A stretch of 6,063 nucleotides of DNA from Candidatus Bathyarchaeota archaeon (GTDB taxonomy: Archaea > Thermoproteota > Bathyarchaeia > Bathyarchaeales > WAQA01): positions 1 to 6,063 of the forward strand of contig WAQA01000030.1 of assembly GCA_015520475.1 (NCBI GenBank), written 5' to 3'. Shown piece after piece: positions 1 to 4,992 of the stretch (position 1 is its first letter; each line of letters begins with the position of its first letter). The notes under the pieces were generated by a model that was given only the letters and a program-made list of their open reading frames with translations, ran no database searches and had not been told where the DNA came from. The position numbers and the translations under genes are program-made.

Positions 1-222
1 CAACAACTCAATATTAGGGTGCCTTATAACATCAACCATTCTAGGCGTCATTATACATGCGGCGCAGTCCAATGTTGGGAAGGTCTTGTCGAGCTGAGCC
101 ATCCTACCTCCTATGCTCGGCGACTTCTCAACAAGATAAACCTTGAATCCTTGATCAGCTAGGTCTAAAGCTGCTTGGATACCTGCTATTCCCCCTCCTA
201 TGATCAAGCCGGCTTTAACCAT
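1..222 (-). CDS. hdrA: HdrA-like heterodisulfide reductase subunit A, N-terminal part (runs off the left edge)
   Basis: The 74 visible residues are the FAD-binding start of HdrA, the cytoplasmic flavin/iron-sulfur subunit that takes part in electron bifurcation in Hdr-type complexes. Seen: a Rossmann GxGxxG (GGGIAG, residues 9-14), the strand-2 acidic residue in VYLVEK (E32), then SIGGRMAQLDKTFPTLDC and CAACIMTPRM with Cys53 and Cys56, which are strongly HdrA-like. The ATG lies six bases after the mvhD stop, in the same reading frame, with no clear Shine-Dalgarno of its own, so translation is probably coupled to mvhD. Long HdrA forms carry roughly 140 residues, including a cluster-binding segment, before this Rossmann motif. 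Here the in-frame mvhD TAG rules out such an extension, so this is a short form. The C-terminal part with ferredoxin-type clusters lies outside the window. Confidence 0.93.
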   Translation of the reverse strand, partial: MVKAGLIIGGGIAGIQAALDLADQGFKVYLVEKSPSIGGRMAQLDKTFPTLDCAACIMTPRMVDVIRHPNIELL

Positions 223-228
223 TCTTAG

Positions 229-648
229 CTACCCTACCTTGAACGGGTTTGGTCCAAGCCTCCTAATCTGTTCAGTCATCTCTCGGATGACCCTGGCGAA
301 TTTCTCCCCCTCTCCACTGGATATCCACTCTAAGCGTAGCCGTTCAATCTCGATTCCCATATCCTCCATCATAACGGTTAAGGCCTCTATTCGCCTTTCA
401 GCCTTTAAGTTTCCATCTATGTAATGGCAGTCTCCAGGGTGGCATCCAGTTATTAATATGCCGTCTACACCTTTCATGAGCGCGTCCATTACTAAGGCTG
501 GATGAACCATGCCGGAGCACATTACACGGATAATCCTGACGTTTGGAGGATATGATATTCTAGCTGTTCCAGCTAGATCGGCTGCAGCATAGGAGCACCA
601 ATTGCAACAGAACGTTAAGATGAGCGGTTCAAACTCTTCTTGAGCCAA
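229..648 (-). CDS. mvhD: MvhD-type [2Fe-2S] electron-transfer subunit
   Basis: A 139-residue protein of the methyl-viologen-reducing hydrogenase delta family, a usual length for stand-alone MvhD. The family carries electrons from a hydrogenase or formate dehydrogenase to HdrA in the cytoplasm. Seen: FCCNWCSYAAADLAG near the N-terminus (Cys14, Cys15, Cys18), VMCSGMVHP (Cys44), then GCHPGDCHYIDGN (Cys69, Cys74), all typical family positions. The start is TTG, chosen because a GGAGG lies seven bases upstream and no in-frame ATG fits better; two nearby ATGs are out of frame. It is the first gene of an operon with hdrA. No hydrogenase large or small subunit is visible, so the electron donor is unknown. 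Confidence 0.93.
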   Translation of the reverse strand: MAQEEFEPLILTFCCNWCSYAAADLAGTARISYPPNVRIIRVMCSGMVHPALVMDALMKGVDGILITGCHPGDCHYIDGNLKAERRIEALTVMMEDMGIEIERLRLEWISSGEGEKFARVIREMTEQIRRLGPNPFKVG

Positions 649-655
649 GCATAAG

Positions 656-660
656 CCTCC
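656..660 (-). promoter_or_regulatory. Shine-Dalgarno GGAGG deciding the TTG start of mvhD
   Basis: GGAGG on the minus strand ends seven bases before the TTG at 648-646. It matches the archaeal 16S rRNA 3' end and supports TTG over the out-of-frame ATGs at -4 and -14. Confidence 0.75.
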
Positions 661-717
661 ATAAAGTTCATGATATTCTTTACCGTCGCTTTTAGCTGAA
701 TTGTATGTTTAGGTGAC

Positions 718-730
718 TATAAACTTTTCG
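718..730 (-). promoter_or_regulatory. BRE/TATA promoter of mvhD-hdrA
   Basis: Read on the minus strand this is CGAAAAGTTTATA, a textbook archaeal BRE (CGAAA) followed by a TATA box. Initiation about 25 bases downstream would fall near 697, giving a leader of roughly 50 bases that contains the GGAGG. The rest of the 278-base divergent intergenic region holds two ATCGAT hexamers 36 bases apart (771-776 and 807-812), whose role is not evident. Confidence 0.7.
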
Positions 731-855
731 GCAAGAATACAGCAACATTACTGTAAAAGAGAAAGAAGATATCGATTATAGGGAGAATCTTCAATTACCA
801 TCTTAAATCGATAGGTGCGGCATCTCCTCCTAAATTCCCCAGCCTACATGCCAGA

Positions 856-863
856 TTTAAATA
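856..863 (+). promoter_or_regulatory. Probable TATA box of the MFS gene
   Basis: TTTAAATA fits the archaeal TATA consensus. A start about 25 bases downstream would lie near 885, leaving a leader of about 40 bases. A second AT-rich candidate (GTTTATTT, 872-879) would also work, so the exact box is uncertain. Confidence 0.5.
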
Positions 864-926
864 GGAGTACAGTTTATTTCTCTAAAATACCTGTATAGAT
901 ATCACATAATAAGAAGTGATTAGCTG

Positions 927-2075
927 TTGCCGTCCATAAGCAGGAGCTTAGCAATCCTCTTCCTGATAAATGTGATGCTATCGATTTATTGGAGTGCCAT
1001 GAACCCATTCATTCCACTCTTCATTAGAAGCCTTGATGCAACCATCTTTCAAGTGAGTATAGTCCTCTTCATTGGAGGGTTAGTAGCGACCGCTGTGATG
1101 GTGCCGAGCGGCTTCCTCTCTGACAAGTATGGAGAGAGAAGGATTATAGTTATAAGTATGATCTTCTTAGCAGCCTCTCCACTCCTCTACACATTAGTAA
1201 ATACATGGGAAGAAACTATATTATACACGATCATTAATATGGCAGCGTTCAGCCTCTTCATACCGGCTAGGATGAGTCTAATAGCCTCTAATGTTAGATC
1301 GTCTGTGATGGCTACAGCCTACGGTCTAATGAATATAGCGTGGCCCATCGGAGGGATCCTCGGACCATTAATAGGCGGCTTCATAATAGACAATTATGGA
1401 TGGAATCACTTCTTCTATAACCTGTCAATCATCGCGTTGATATGTGCCTTCCTAGGCTTATTCCTGGAGGATGAGAGGAGAACTGAAAGGAGAGTAGAGG
1501 GGAAGCGGAACAACTCTTTCTGGAGAGAAGCCTTCTGGATACTGCTTGTACTATTCCTTCTCCACATAGCCGGAAATACGGCCCGTGGAATACTAAACAC
1601 TGTTTTCCCATTCTATATAACCGAGAACTTTAATAAGAGCAATACGGAAGCAGGCTTCTTCTTCTCCTTTGGTTTCGGAGCTGCAACGTTAATAGCTCAG
1701 CTTCCGAGCGGATTATTGGCGGATAAGTTTGGCAGGAAGAGAGTTATGGTCTACTTTACAATTCCAATCCCCATAGTAACCTCATTACTCTTAATGCTGA
1801 ACGATTACATCCTAGTGTTAATAGTGTATACTGTAATTACAAGCCTGTGGAGTGCAACGTGGCCTGCGTCAACAGCGTATCTTATGGCTTTGACGCCGCC
1901 GTCTAAGCGGGGCTCAATCATAGCTGTGCGGCAAACAGCTATTCGTCTAGGCTTCACCATTGGACCGTTAATAGGTGGTTTTCTATGGGATGCCTACGGC
2001 CCAACCTCCTCATTCTACTTCACAATCTTCTTCTTCGCCTTATCATTCATCCTAGTCCTATTACTGAAGGATTAA
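927..2075 (+). CDS. Major facilitator superfamily transporter, probable drug/metabolite exporter
   Basis: A 382-residue, very hydrophobic protein of normal MFS length, expected to form twelve membrane helices in two homologous halves. Seen: the cytoplasmic loop signature (motif A) in both halves, GFLSDKYGERR at residues 62-72 and GLLADKFGRKR at 242-252. GPLIGGF at 146-152 and again at 346-352 is followed each time by an acidic/aromatic turn and SFY or FFY, so the internal duplication is plain. A charged linker (EDERRTERRVEGKR, about 171-184) joins the halves. Both motif-A copies are complete, so it is likely functional. The start is TTG, with GTGAT (916-920) six bases upstream as the ribosome site. 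It is transcribed alone, divergently from mvhD-hdrA. The substrate cannot be read from the sequence; efflux is inferred only from the general resemblance to drug:H+ antiporters. Confidence 0.92.
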   Translation: MPSISRSLAILFLINVMLSIYWSAMNPFIPLFIRSLDATIFQVSIVLFIGGLVATAVMVPSGFLSDKYGERRIIVISMIFLAASPLLYTLVNTWEETILYTIINMAAFSLFIPARMSLIASNVRSSVMATAYGLMNIAWPIGGILGPLIGGFIIDNYGWNHFFYNLSIIALICAFLGLFLEDERRTERRVEGKRNNSFWREAFWILLVLFLLHIAGNTARGILNTVFPFYITENFNKSNTEAGFFFSFGFGAATLIAQLPSGLLADKFGRKRVMVYFTIPIPIVTSLLLMLNDYILVLIVYTVITSLWSATWPASTAYLMALTPPSKRGSIIAVRQTAIRLGFTIGPLIGGFLWDAYGPTSSFYFTIFFFALSFILVLLLKD

Positions 2076-2133
2076 ACCTGCACATGAAGAAGATTATCTT
2101 GACCTCACAAGGAGATCCCGTGTGAAAGTGTTG

Positions 2134-2260
2134 GGATGGGTTGCGATAAACTTCTGTTTTCGGTATTGGATAGTCTTGGATGGGGAGATGTAAACTTCCC
2201 GAACCAGCGGATGCGAACTGGTGTGCGTAAAGCTTCCGGTTGAACGCTGGAAACCCATCC
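2134..2260 (+). ncRNA. Candidate structured RNA, copy 1 (unrecognised family)
   Basis: A nested fold can be drawn by hand. A perfect nine-base-pair closing stem pairs GGATGGGTT (2134-2142) with AACCCATCC (2252-2260). Inside is a hairpin, GGGGAG (2182-2187) with CUUCCC (2195-2200), then a stem CCAGCG (2204-2209) with CGCTGG (2245-2250). That stem is followed by an internal loop (GATGCGA on the 5' side, TGAA on the 3' side) and an apical helix AACTGG (2216-2221) with CCGGTT (2236-2241). The stem, loop and preceding hairpin recur at 2524-2592 with a different apical helix. It begins about 58 bases after the MFS stop, with no strong promoter of its own, so it may be read through from that gene. 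The downstream GGTGGGGCAGTTCAC (2266-2280) may belong to it. I do not recognise the family. The strand is assumed from G:U pairs, which favour plus. A decayed transposon right end is the main alternative. Confidence 0.5.
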
Positions 2261-2523
2261 GAAAAGGTGGGGCAGTTCACTCCATGAGGGCTGAAATGGG
2301 CCGCGAATAAAATTAAATATTCTGGTCTCATAGTCTTGGGATGCTCCTGCATGGAGACTCTCAAGTGAAGCAATGTAACATGTCAATGATTAGTAGGCTT
2401 CAAGGATATGTTATGTACGTGTGTATCTTATTCCATCGGATAATTCTTGGCGTTAGATTGTAGAATAGAATATAATAGGAACATTGTATACGTAAATATA
2501 GCCTGTGGGGTGGTGTGTTCTGT
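2261..2523. other. Spacer between the two RNA-like copies
   Basis: No convincing gene. It contains a possible hairpin (GGTCTC at 2324-2329 with GAGACT at 2354-2359, with ATGC-TCCT-GCAT inside). A TATA-like TTAAATAT (2313-2320) lies 25 bases ahead of an ATG at 2341 that opens a 40-codon frame ending at 2463. A second TATA-like ATATAAT (2469-2475) is placed to start transcription near 2500, just before RNA copy 2. Each of these is weak alone. Confidence 0.3.
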
Positions 2524-2592
2524 GGGGGCTGTAGATCCCTTGGAACCAGCGGATGTGAGGGTTAGCGGTGAGCTACCCTTAAACGCTGGAAA
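2524..2592 (+). ncRNA. Candidate structured RNA, copy 2 (homologous to 2182-2253)
   Basis: It repeats the core of copy 1. A G-rich hairpin with UCCC on its 3' side spans 2524-2539. GAACCAGCGGATGTGA follows, then a variable helix GGGT.AGC (2559-2566) with GCTACCC (2572-2578) capped by GGTGA, then TTAAACGCTGGAAA. The CCAGCG (2546-2551)/CGCTGG (2584-2589) stem and the GATGYGA/TTRAA internal loop are conserved, while the apical helix has wholly different bases that still pair. The nine-base-pair closing stem of copy 1 is absent. A TATA-like box at 2469-2475 could drive it. It ends directly before the promoter of the nucleotidyltransferase gene, so it might also act as an upstream element of that gene. 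The family is not recognised. Confidence 0.45.
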
Positions 2593-2595
2593 AAA

Positions 2596-2604
2596 CATTA
2601 TAAG
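2596..2604 (+). promoter_or_regulatory. Probable promoter of the nucleotidyltransferase gene
   Basis: An A-rich stretch (GGAAAAAA) acting as BRE precedes CATTATAAG. Initiation near 2625-2630 gives a leader of about 30 bases containing GAGGAG (2646-2651), six bases before the ATG. The A-rich part overlaps the 3' flank of RNA copy 2. Confidence 0.5.
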
Positions 2605-2657
2605 AGATAGAGGTTGTTCACAGGCGATAGAATATCTATGTTGTCGAGGAGAACCAG

Positions 2658-3764
2658 ATGGATCTGCCGGAAGAGATAGGTGAAGCTGTAAAGAGTTTTC
2701 TTGAGGATTTAAAATCTAGAGAAGTAACTTCTGGTATAGGTCTCTTTGGAAGTTGGAGTCGGGGAGACGCTGTTCAGAGCAGCGACGTTGATCTACTCGT
2801 AATCGATAAAGCAGACTTCAACTATGAATATACTGAAAGAATCAACCTTGACGGAGTATTTGTAGACCTAAACTTCATACCTGAGAAGTGGATAGTTGGT
2901 AAAGTCCCAGCGGAGATTGACCAGAAGATATACGAGGCAAAGATACTGTTTGACAGGAGTGGATACTTAACGAGAGTTAAGGATTGGATGGAGAAGGCTT
3001 ACTGGACATATGAAAGGGTTGACCTACGCACTGAGTCACACCTGATAAATGCATATACATACATTAGCAGGGCAACCTCGGCTGCTAGTAAAGAGGACTA
3101 CAAGAGCGCATCAATATACATAGCTGTGGGCCTCGAAGAAACCTTCAAAATCCTAGCTGACATCAACATGTCGATTATATCTAACAGTCGATTCATAAGA
3201 TCTGTAACATCAATAATCGAGAAGACAGGTTTAAAGGAGGCCTTCGCATTATATCTTGAAGCCTTCGGGTTAGAGAACTATAACAGAGAGAGGGCTGAAG
3301 AAACATTAGACCTCTTCAGGCATATATGGAGCGAAACCTCACTGTACATTAAAGATGTGGAAGAGAAACCCTACAATGTACATCCAAAAGTAGCGAAGAC
3401 CCTGAGATACTACTACAATGAAAACTTCTTTGAGGGTTTCATCTTAAGATCCGAAGCTTTAATAGAGGAAGAATCCTTCATAGAATCCGGCCGTTACATC
3501 CTTAGGGTCCTAACCGAGATTCTGGAGAACTATGTCTGGTTCAGGCTTCTAGAGGATGGGGTGCGTTTCGATTATACAACGCTCCTCAGCTCGTTGAGGA
3601 AGATTCACGGTGAGTCCTCAATAACCAGTAAGATTAACGAAATTTTCAGAATAGAGGGTTCCCCATCGAAGATTAAGTCCTCTCTAGATATGGCCAAGAG
3701 GATAATTGATGATGTCCGCCGGAAAAGATCAAGTTTCATAAAGGAGAAGAAGATGCTCAGTTAA
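2658..3764 (+). CDS. Nucleotidyltransferase with long helical C-terminal region
   Basis: The N-terminal ~100 residues form a polymerase-beta-type (MNT/KNTase) nucleotidyltransferase domain. GSWSRGDAVQSSDVDLLV at 31-48 supplies the GS motif and Asp43/Asp45, and GVFVDLNFI supplies a third acidic residue, Asp70, so the metal-binding triad is complete and the domain is probably active. Residues about 105-368 are predicted all-helical, with two similar helical-hairpin stretches (about 126-170 and 257-300), resembling the helical partners of such domains (KNTase_C or HEPN-like). No clear HEPN RNase motif (R-x4-6-H) is seen in the expected place. The family transfers NMP from NTP to proteins, RNA or small molecules; the substrate here is unknown. 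The ATG has GAGGAG six bases upstream, and the gene has its own promoter right after RNA copy 2. At 368 residues it is much longer than minimal antitoxin-type MNTs of about 100. Confidence 0.85.
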   Translation: MDLPEEIGEAVKSFLEDLKSREVTSGIGLFGSWSRGDAVQSSDVDLLVIDKADFNYEYTERINLDGVFVDLNFIPEKWIVGKVPAEIDQKIYEAKILFDRSGYLTRVKDWMEKAYWTYERVDLRTESHLINAYTYISRATSAASKEDYKSASIYIAVGLEETFKILADINMSIISNSRFIRSVTSIIEKTGLKEAFALYLEAFGLENYNRERAEETLDLFRHIWSETSLYIKDVEEKPYNVHPKVAKTLRYYYNENFFEGFILRSEALIEEESFIESGRYILRVLTEILENYVWFRLLEDGVRFDYTTLLSSLRKIHGESSITSKINEIFRIEGSPSKIKSSLDMAKRIIDDVRRKRSSFIKEKKMLS

Positions 3765-3765
3765 A

Positions 3766-3777
3766 CATATATACATA
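3766..3777 (+). promoter_or_regulatory. Probable promoter of the SSB gene
   Basis: CATATATACATA starts just after the nucleotidyltransferase stop. Initiation near 3796 would give a very short leader before the ATG at 3812. GGTGA at 3793-3797 lies 14 bases before that ATG, rather far for a ribosome site. Confidence 0.45.
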
Positions 3778-3811
3778 TCCACGTCTATTAACGGTGAGAT
3801 GAAACCTAAAA

Positions 3812-4231
3812 ATGAGTTCTGGGGATTACATTAAAGTAAACTCTCTAAAGCCTGACTTTCAGAATGTAAACTTAAAAGTGAAGATTGTGAGTATAGGCTC
3901 GCCGAGATCAATCTTCTCAAGGAAGGGGAGACGGGAACACCTATTCGCTGAAGCCTTCGTAGGAGATGAAACAGGATCTGTCCTACTGACATTATGGGAT
4001 GATCAGATAGGCAAATTCAAGGCTGGAGACGTAATTGAAATAAGAAATGGATATACAACTCTCTATAAGGGATCGTTAAGGTTAAACCCTGGAAAGAATG
4101 GTGTGATAAGAAAGATAGAAGATGAAGCTATAGAAGCAAATATAAGGAACAATCTCTCGGAGAGAACCCATATACATATACCGTGGAAATCAAGAGAGGT
4201 AATGCCGTTCAAAAGAAGAAAAAGAAGATAA
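3812..4231 (+). CDS. ssb: Single-OB-fold single-stranded DNA-binding protein (crenarchaeal SSB/RPA-like)
   Basis: The 139 residues follow the Sulfolobus SSB pattern closely: LKPDFQNVNLKVKIV at the start, AEAFVGDETGSVLLTLWDDQIGKFKAGD in the middle, then IEIRNGYTTLYKGSLRLNPGKNG. It would bind and protect single-stranded DNA in replication and repair. Trp62, Tyr81 and Tyr85 occupy the places of the three base-stacking aromatics (Trp56, Trp75, Phe79) of the Sulfolobus protein. The OB fold covers residues about 15-102. The C-terminal tail is shorter and ends in strongly basic KRRKRR, whereas the Sulfolobus tail is Gly/Arg-rich and ends acidic, so partner-protein contacts probably differ. The gene ends in three successive in-frame stops (TAA TAA TAG). 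It follows the nucleotidyltransferase by 47 bases and appears to be transcribed from its own promoter. Confidence 0.9.
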   Translation: MSSGDYIKVNSLKPDFQNVNLKVKIVSIGSPRSIFSRKGRREHLFAEAFVGDETGSVLLTLWDDQIGKFKAGDVIEIRNGYTTLYKGSLRLNPGKNGVIRKIEDEAIEANIRNNLSERTHIHIPWKSREVMPFKRRKRR

Positions 4232-4295
4232 TAATAGAGACAGATTTCATGTTAAAGAACAGTCGAGACTTAGGGGAGCCCTACGTGGAGAAATA

Positions 4296-4305
4296 CATAT
4301 TAAAA
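4296..4305 (+). promoter_or_regulatory. Probable tRNA-Gln promoter
   Basis: CATATTAAAA fits a TATA box. Initiation near 4326 would give a 5' leader of about 30 bases for RNase P to remove. It is the only TATA-like site well placed for the tRNA. Confidence 0.5.
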
Positions 4306-4358
4306 ACTGAAGGTTCAAGAAATTATTGGGAAGATATTACGTGTTAAGGGCCCGGGAA

Positions 4359-4454
4359 AGCCCGGTGGAGGAGAAGACCTCCGCCGAATGTAGCGGCCAA
4401 GCATGGCGGGCTCTGGACCCGCTGACGGGAGTTCGAATCTCCCCCGGGCTACCA
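4359..4454 (+). tRNA. tRNA-Gln (anticodon CTG), intron-containing, CCA encoded
   Basis: The acceptor stem pairs AGCCCGG (4359-4365) with CCGGGCT (4444-4450). The discriminator is A4451 and CCA is encoded. The anticodon arm is GCGGG-CTCTGGA-CCCGC (4406-4422) with anticodon CTG at 4413-4415, reading CAG glutamine codons. The variable loop is TGAC and the T-arm is GGGAG-TTCGAAT-CTCCC (4427-4443). The D-arm is whole only after removing 20 bases: then GTGTAGCGGCCAAGCAT forms the usual stem (G10-U25, U11-A24, G12-C23, U13-G22), and the mature molecule is 73 nt plus CCA. T-rich sequence at 4469-4498 may terminate transcription. The gene is followed by degraded and foreign-looking sequence, as expected for a tRNA used as an integration site. 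Confidence 0.93.
4369..4388 (+). other. Non-canonical tRNA intron with bulge-helix-bulge, between positions 10 and 11
   Basis: Central helix: CGGU (4363-4366) pairs with GCCG (4383-4386). The 5' bulge is GGA (4367-4369) and the 3' bulge AAU (4387-4389). The inner helix GGAG (4370-4373)/CUCC (4379-4382) is closed by loop AAGAC. Cutting after the second base of each three-base bulge, as the archaeal splicing endonuclease does, removes exactly these 20 bases and restores a normal tRNA-Gln D-arm. The outer helix is almost absent (one pair), so this is a relaxed form. That form usually needs the broad-specificity endonuclease found in many Thermoproteota. Confidence 0.85.
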
Positions 4455-4469
4455 ATCCCAGATTGTAAT

Positions 4470-4863
4470 TTATACTGTTTTAAGATTAGCATTTTCTATG
4501 GTGAATTCTTCTTTCAGCTTCATCTTTAGTGCTTTTAGCAACGTGTCTATTTGGTTCTGCTCATGGTATTGTTTATTTTTCGTTGTTACTACTGTCCTGT
4601 GAGGTTTTGATAATGCCTCTTTCGTTAGGATCTCTTCTGGGTTTAAGCCGAGGGCTCTTGCTATTTCCTTTAGTATTTCTATCCTTTGCGGCTAATGGCA
4701 TATCGATGATAAGCCATCCGTGAATCATTTGTTTAGGTGGGAGTTTAGATGATTTCGTGATGAAAGGTATTAGTGTACCAGTAACATCTTCGCCAGGAGC
4801 TATGATCTTAATCCTTAATTGACACTTCTCAAAGAGGCGCCTGTTCACAAACCGAGATACTTT
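4470..4863 (-). pseudogene. Frameshifted remnant of an unrecognised gene next to tRNA-Gln
   Basis: Two overlapping minus-strand frames together read as one protein. The first (from about 4863 to about 4683) gives VNRRLFEKCQLRIKI, then APGEDVTGTLIPFITKSSK and MIHGWLIIDMPLAAK. Skipping one base near 4683 moves to a second frame giving IEILKEIARALGLNPEEIL and HEQNQIDTLLKALKMKLKEE, which ends at a TAA (4472-4470). Each part has protein-like composition where the other frame degenerates, so a one-base shift in a formerly longer gene is the simplest reading. The first frame is preceded by an in-frame TAA with no ribosome site, so the N-terminal part is missing or in a further frame. The last 70 residues look helical. 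I do not recognise the family. Its 3' end lies 16 bases from the tRNA. Confidence 0.55.
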
Positions 4864-4992
4864 TTACGCAGTCCCCTGAAAAAAGAAAGTATTAACATTT
4901 AAGTTTTAACTCCCACCTTAAAGTAAAGAGCATTGCCATCATTAGAAAAATAATAAGGAAAGATAAGCAAACAATCTGAAAGGTGACAGGTA
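4864..4992. other. AT-rich intergenic stretch
   Basis: No gene is seen. It holds the left members of two direct repeats, TATA-like sites for the next plus-strand frame (TTTAAG at 4898-4903; AAATAATAAG at 4948-4957), and an AGGTGA (4981-4986) six bases before a CTG. Confidence 0.4.
4875..4892 (+). repeat. 18-bp direct repeat, left copy (right copy 5200-5217)
   Basis: CCTGAAAAAAGAAAGTAT occurs exactly at 4875-4892 and 5200-5217. In the right copy it is coding (PEKRKY). The left copy lies outside any convincing gene. The A-rich composition lowers its weight. Confidence 0.7.

Noticed and set aside
803..823. GGAGGAG followed by ATG and a six-codon frame on the minus strand
   Set aside because: The ribosome site is strong, but the frame is only MPHLSI and lies upstream of the mvhD promoter; probably chance.
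2047..2386. Two overlapping minus-strand frames (108 and 93 codons) over RNA copy 1
   Set aside because: They are antisense to the structured element and run into the MFS 3' end, with no good ribosome site or recognisable motif.
2134..2592. H/ACA guide RNA, RNase P RNA or SRP RNA
   Set aside because: The hairpin with internal loop resembles an H/ACA pocket, but no properly placed ACA box or clear kink-turn is seen; conserved RNase P and SRP core motifs are absent.
2447..2683. 78-codon plus-strand frame overlapping RNA copy 2 and the nucleotidyltransferase start
   Set aside because: TTG start without ribosome site, overlaps a well-supported gene, and the homologous first copy has stops in this frame; the structure is better explained as RNA.
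4326..4529. 67-codon plus-strand frame across the tRNA
   Set aside because: It is a translation of the tRNA gene and its flanks.
4529..4723. 64-codon plus-strand hydrophobic frame
   Set aside because: It is antisense to the minus-strand gene remnant, whose two joined frames read as a better protein.
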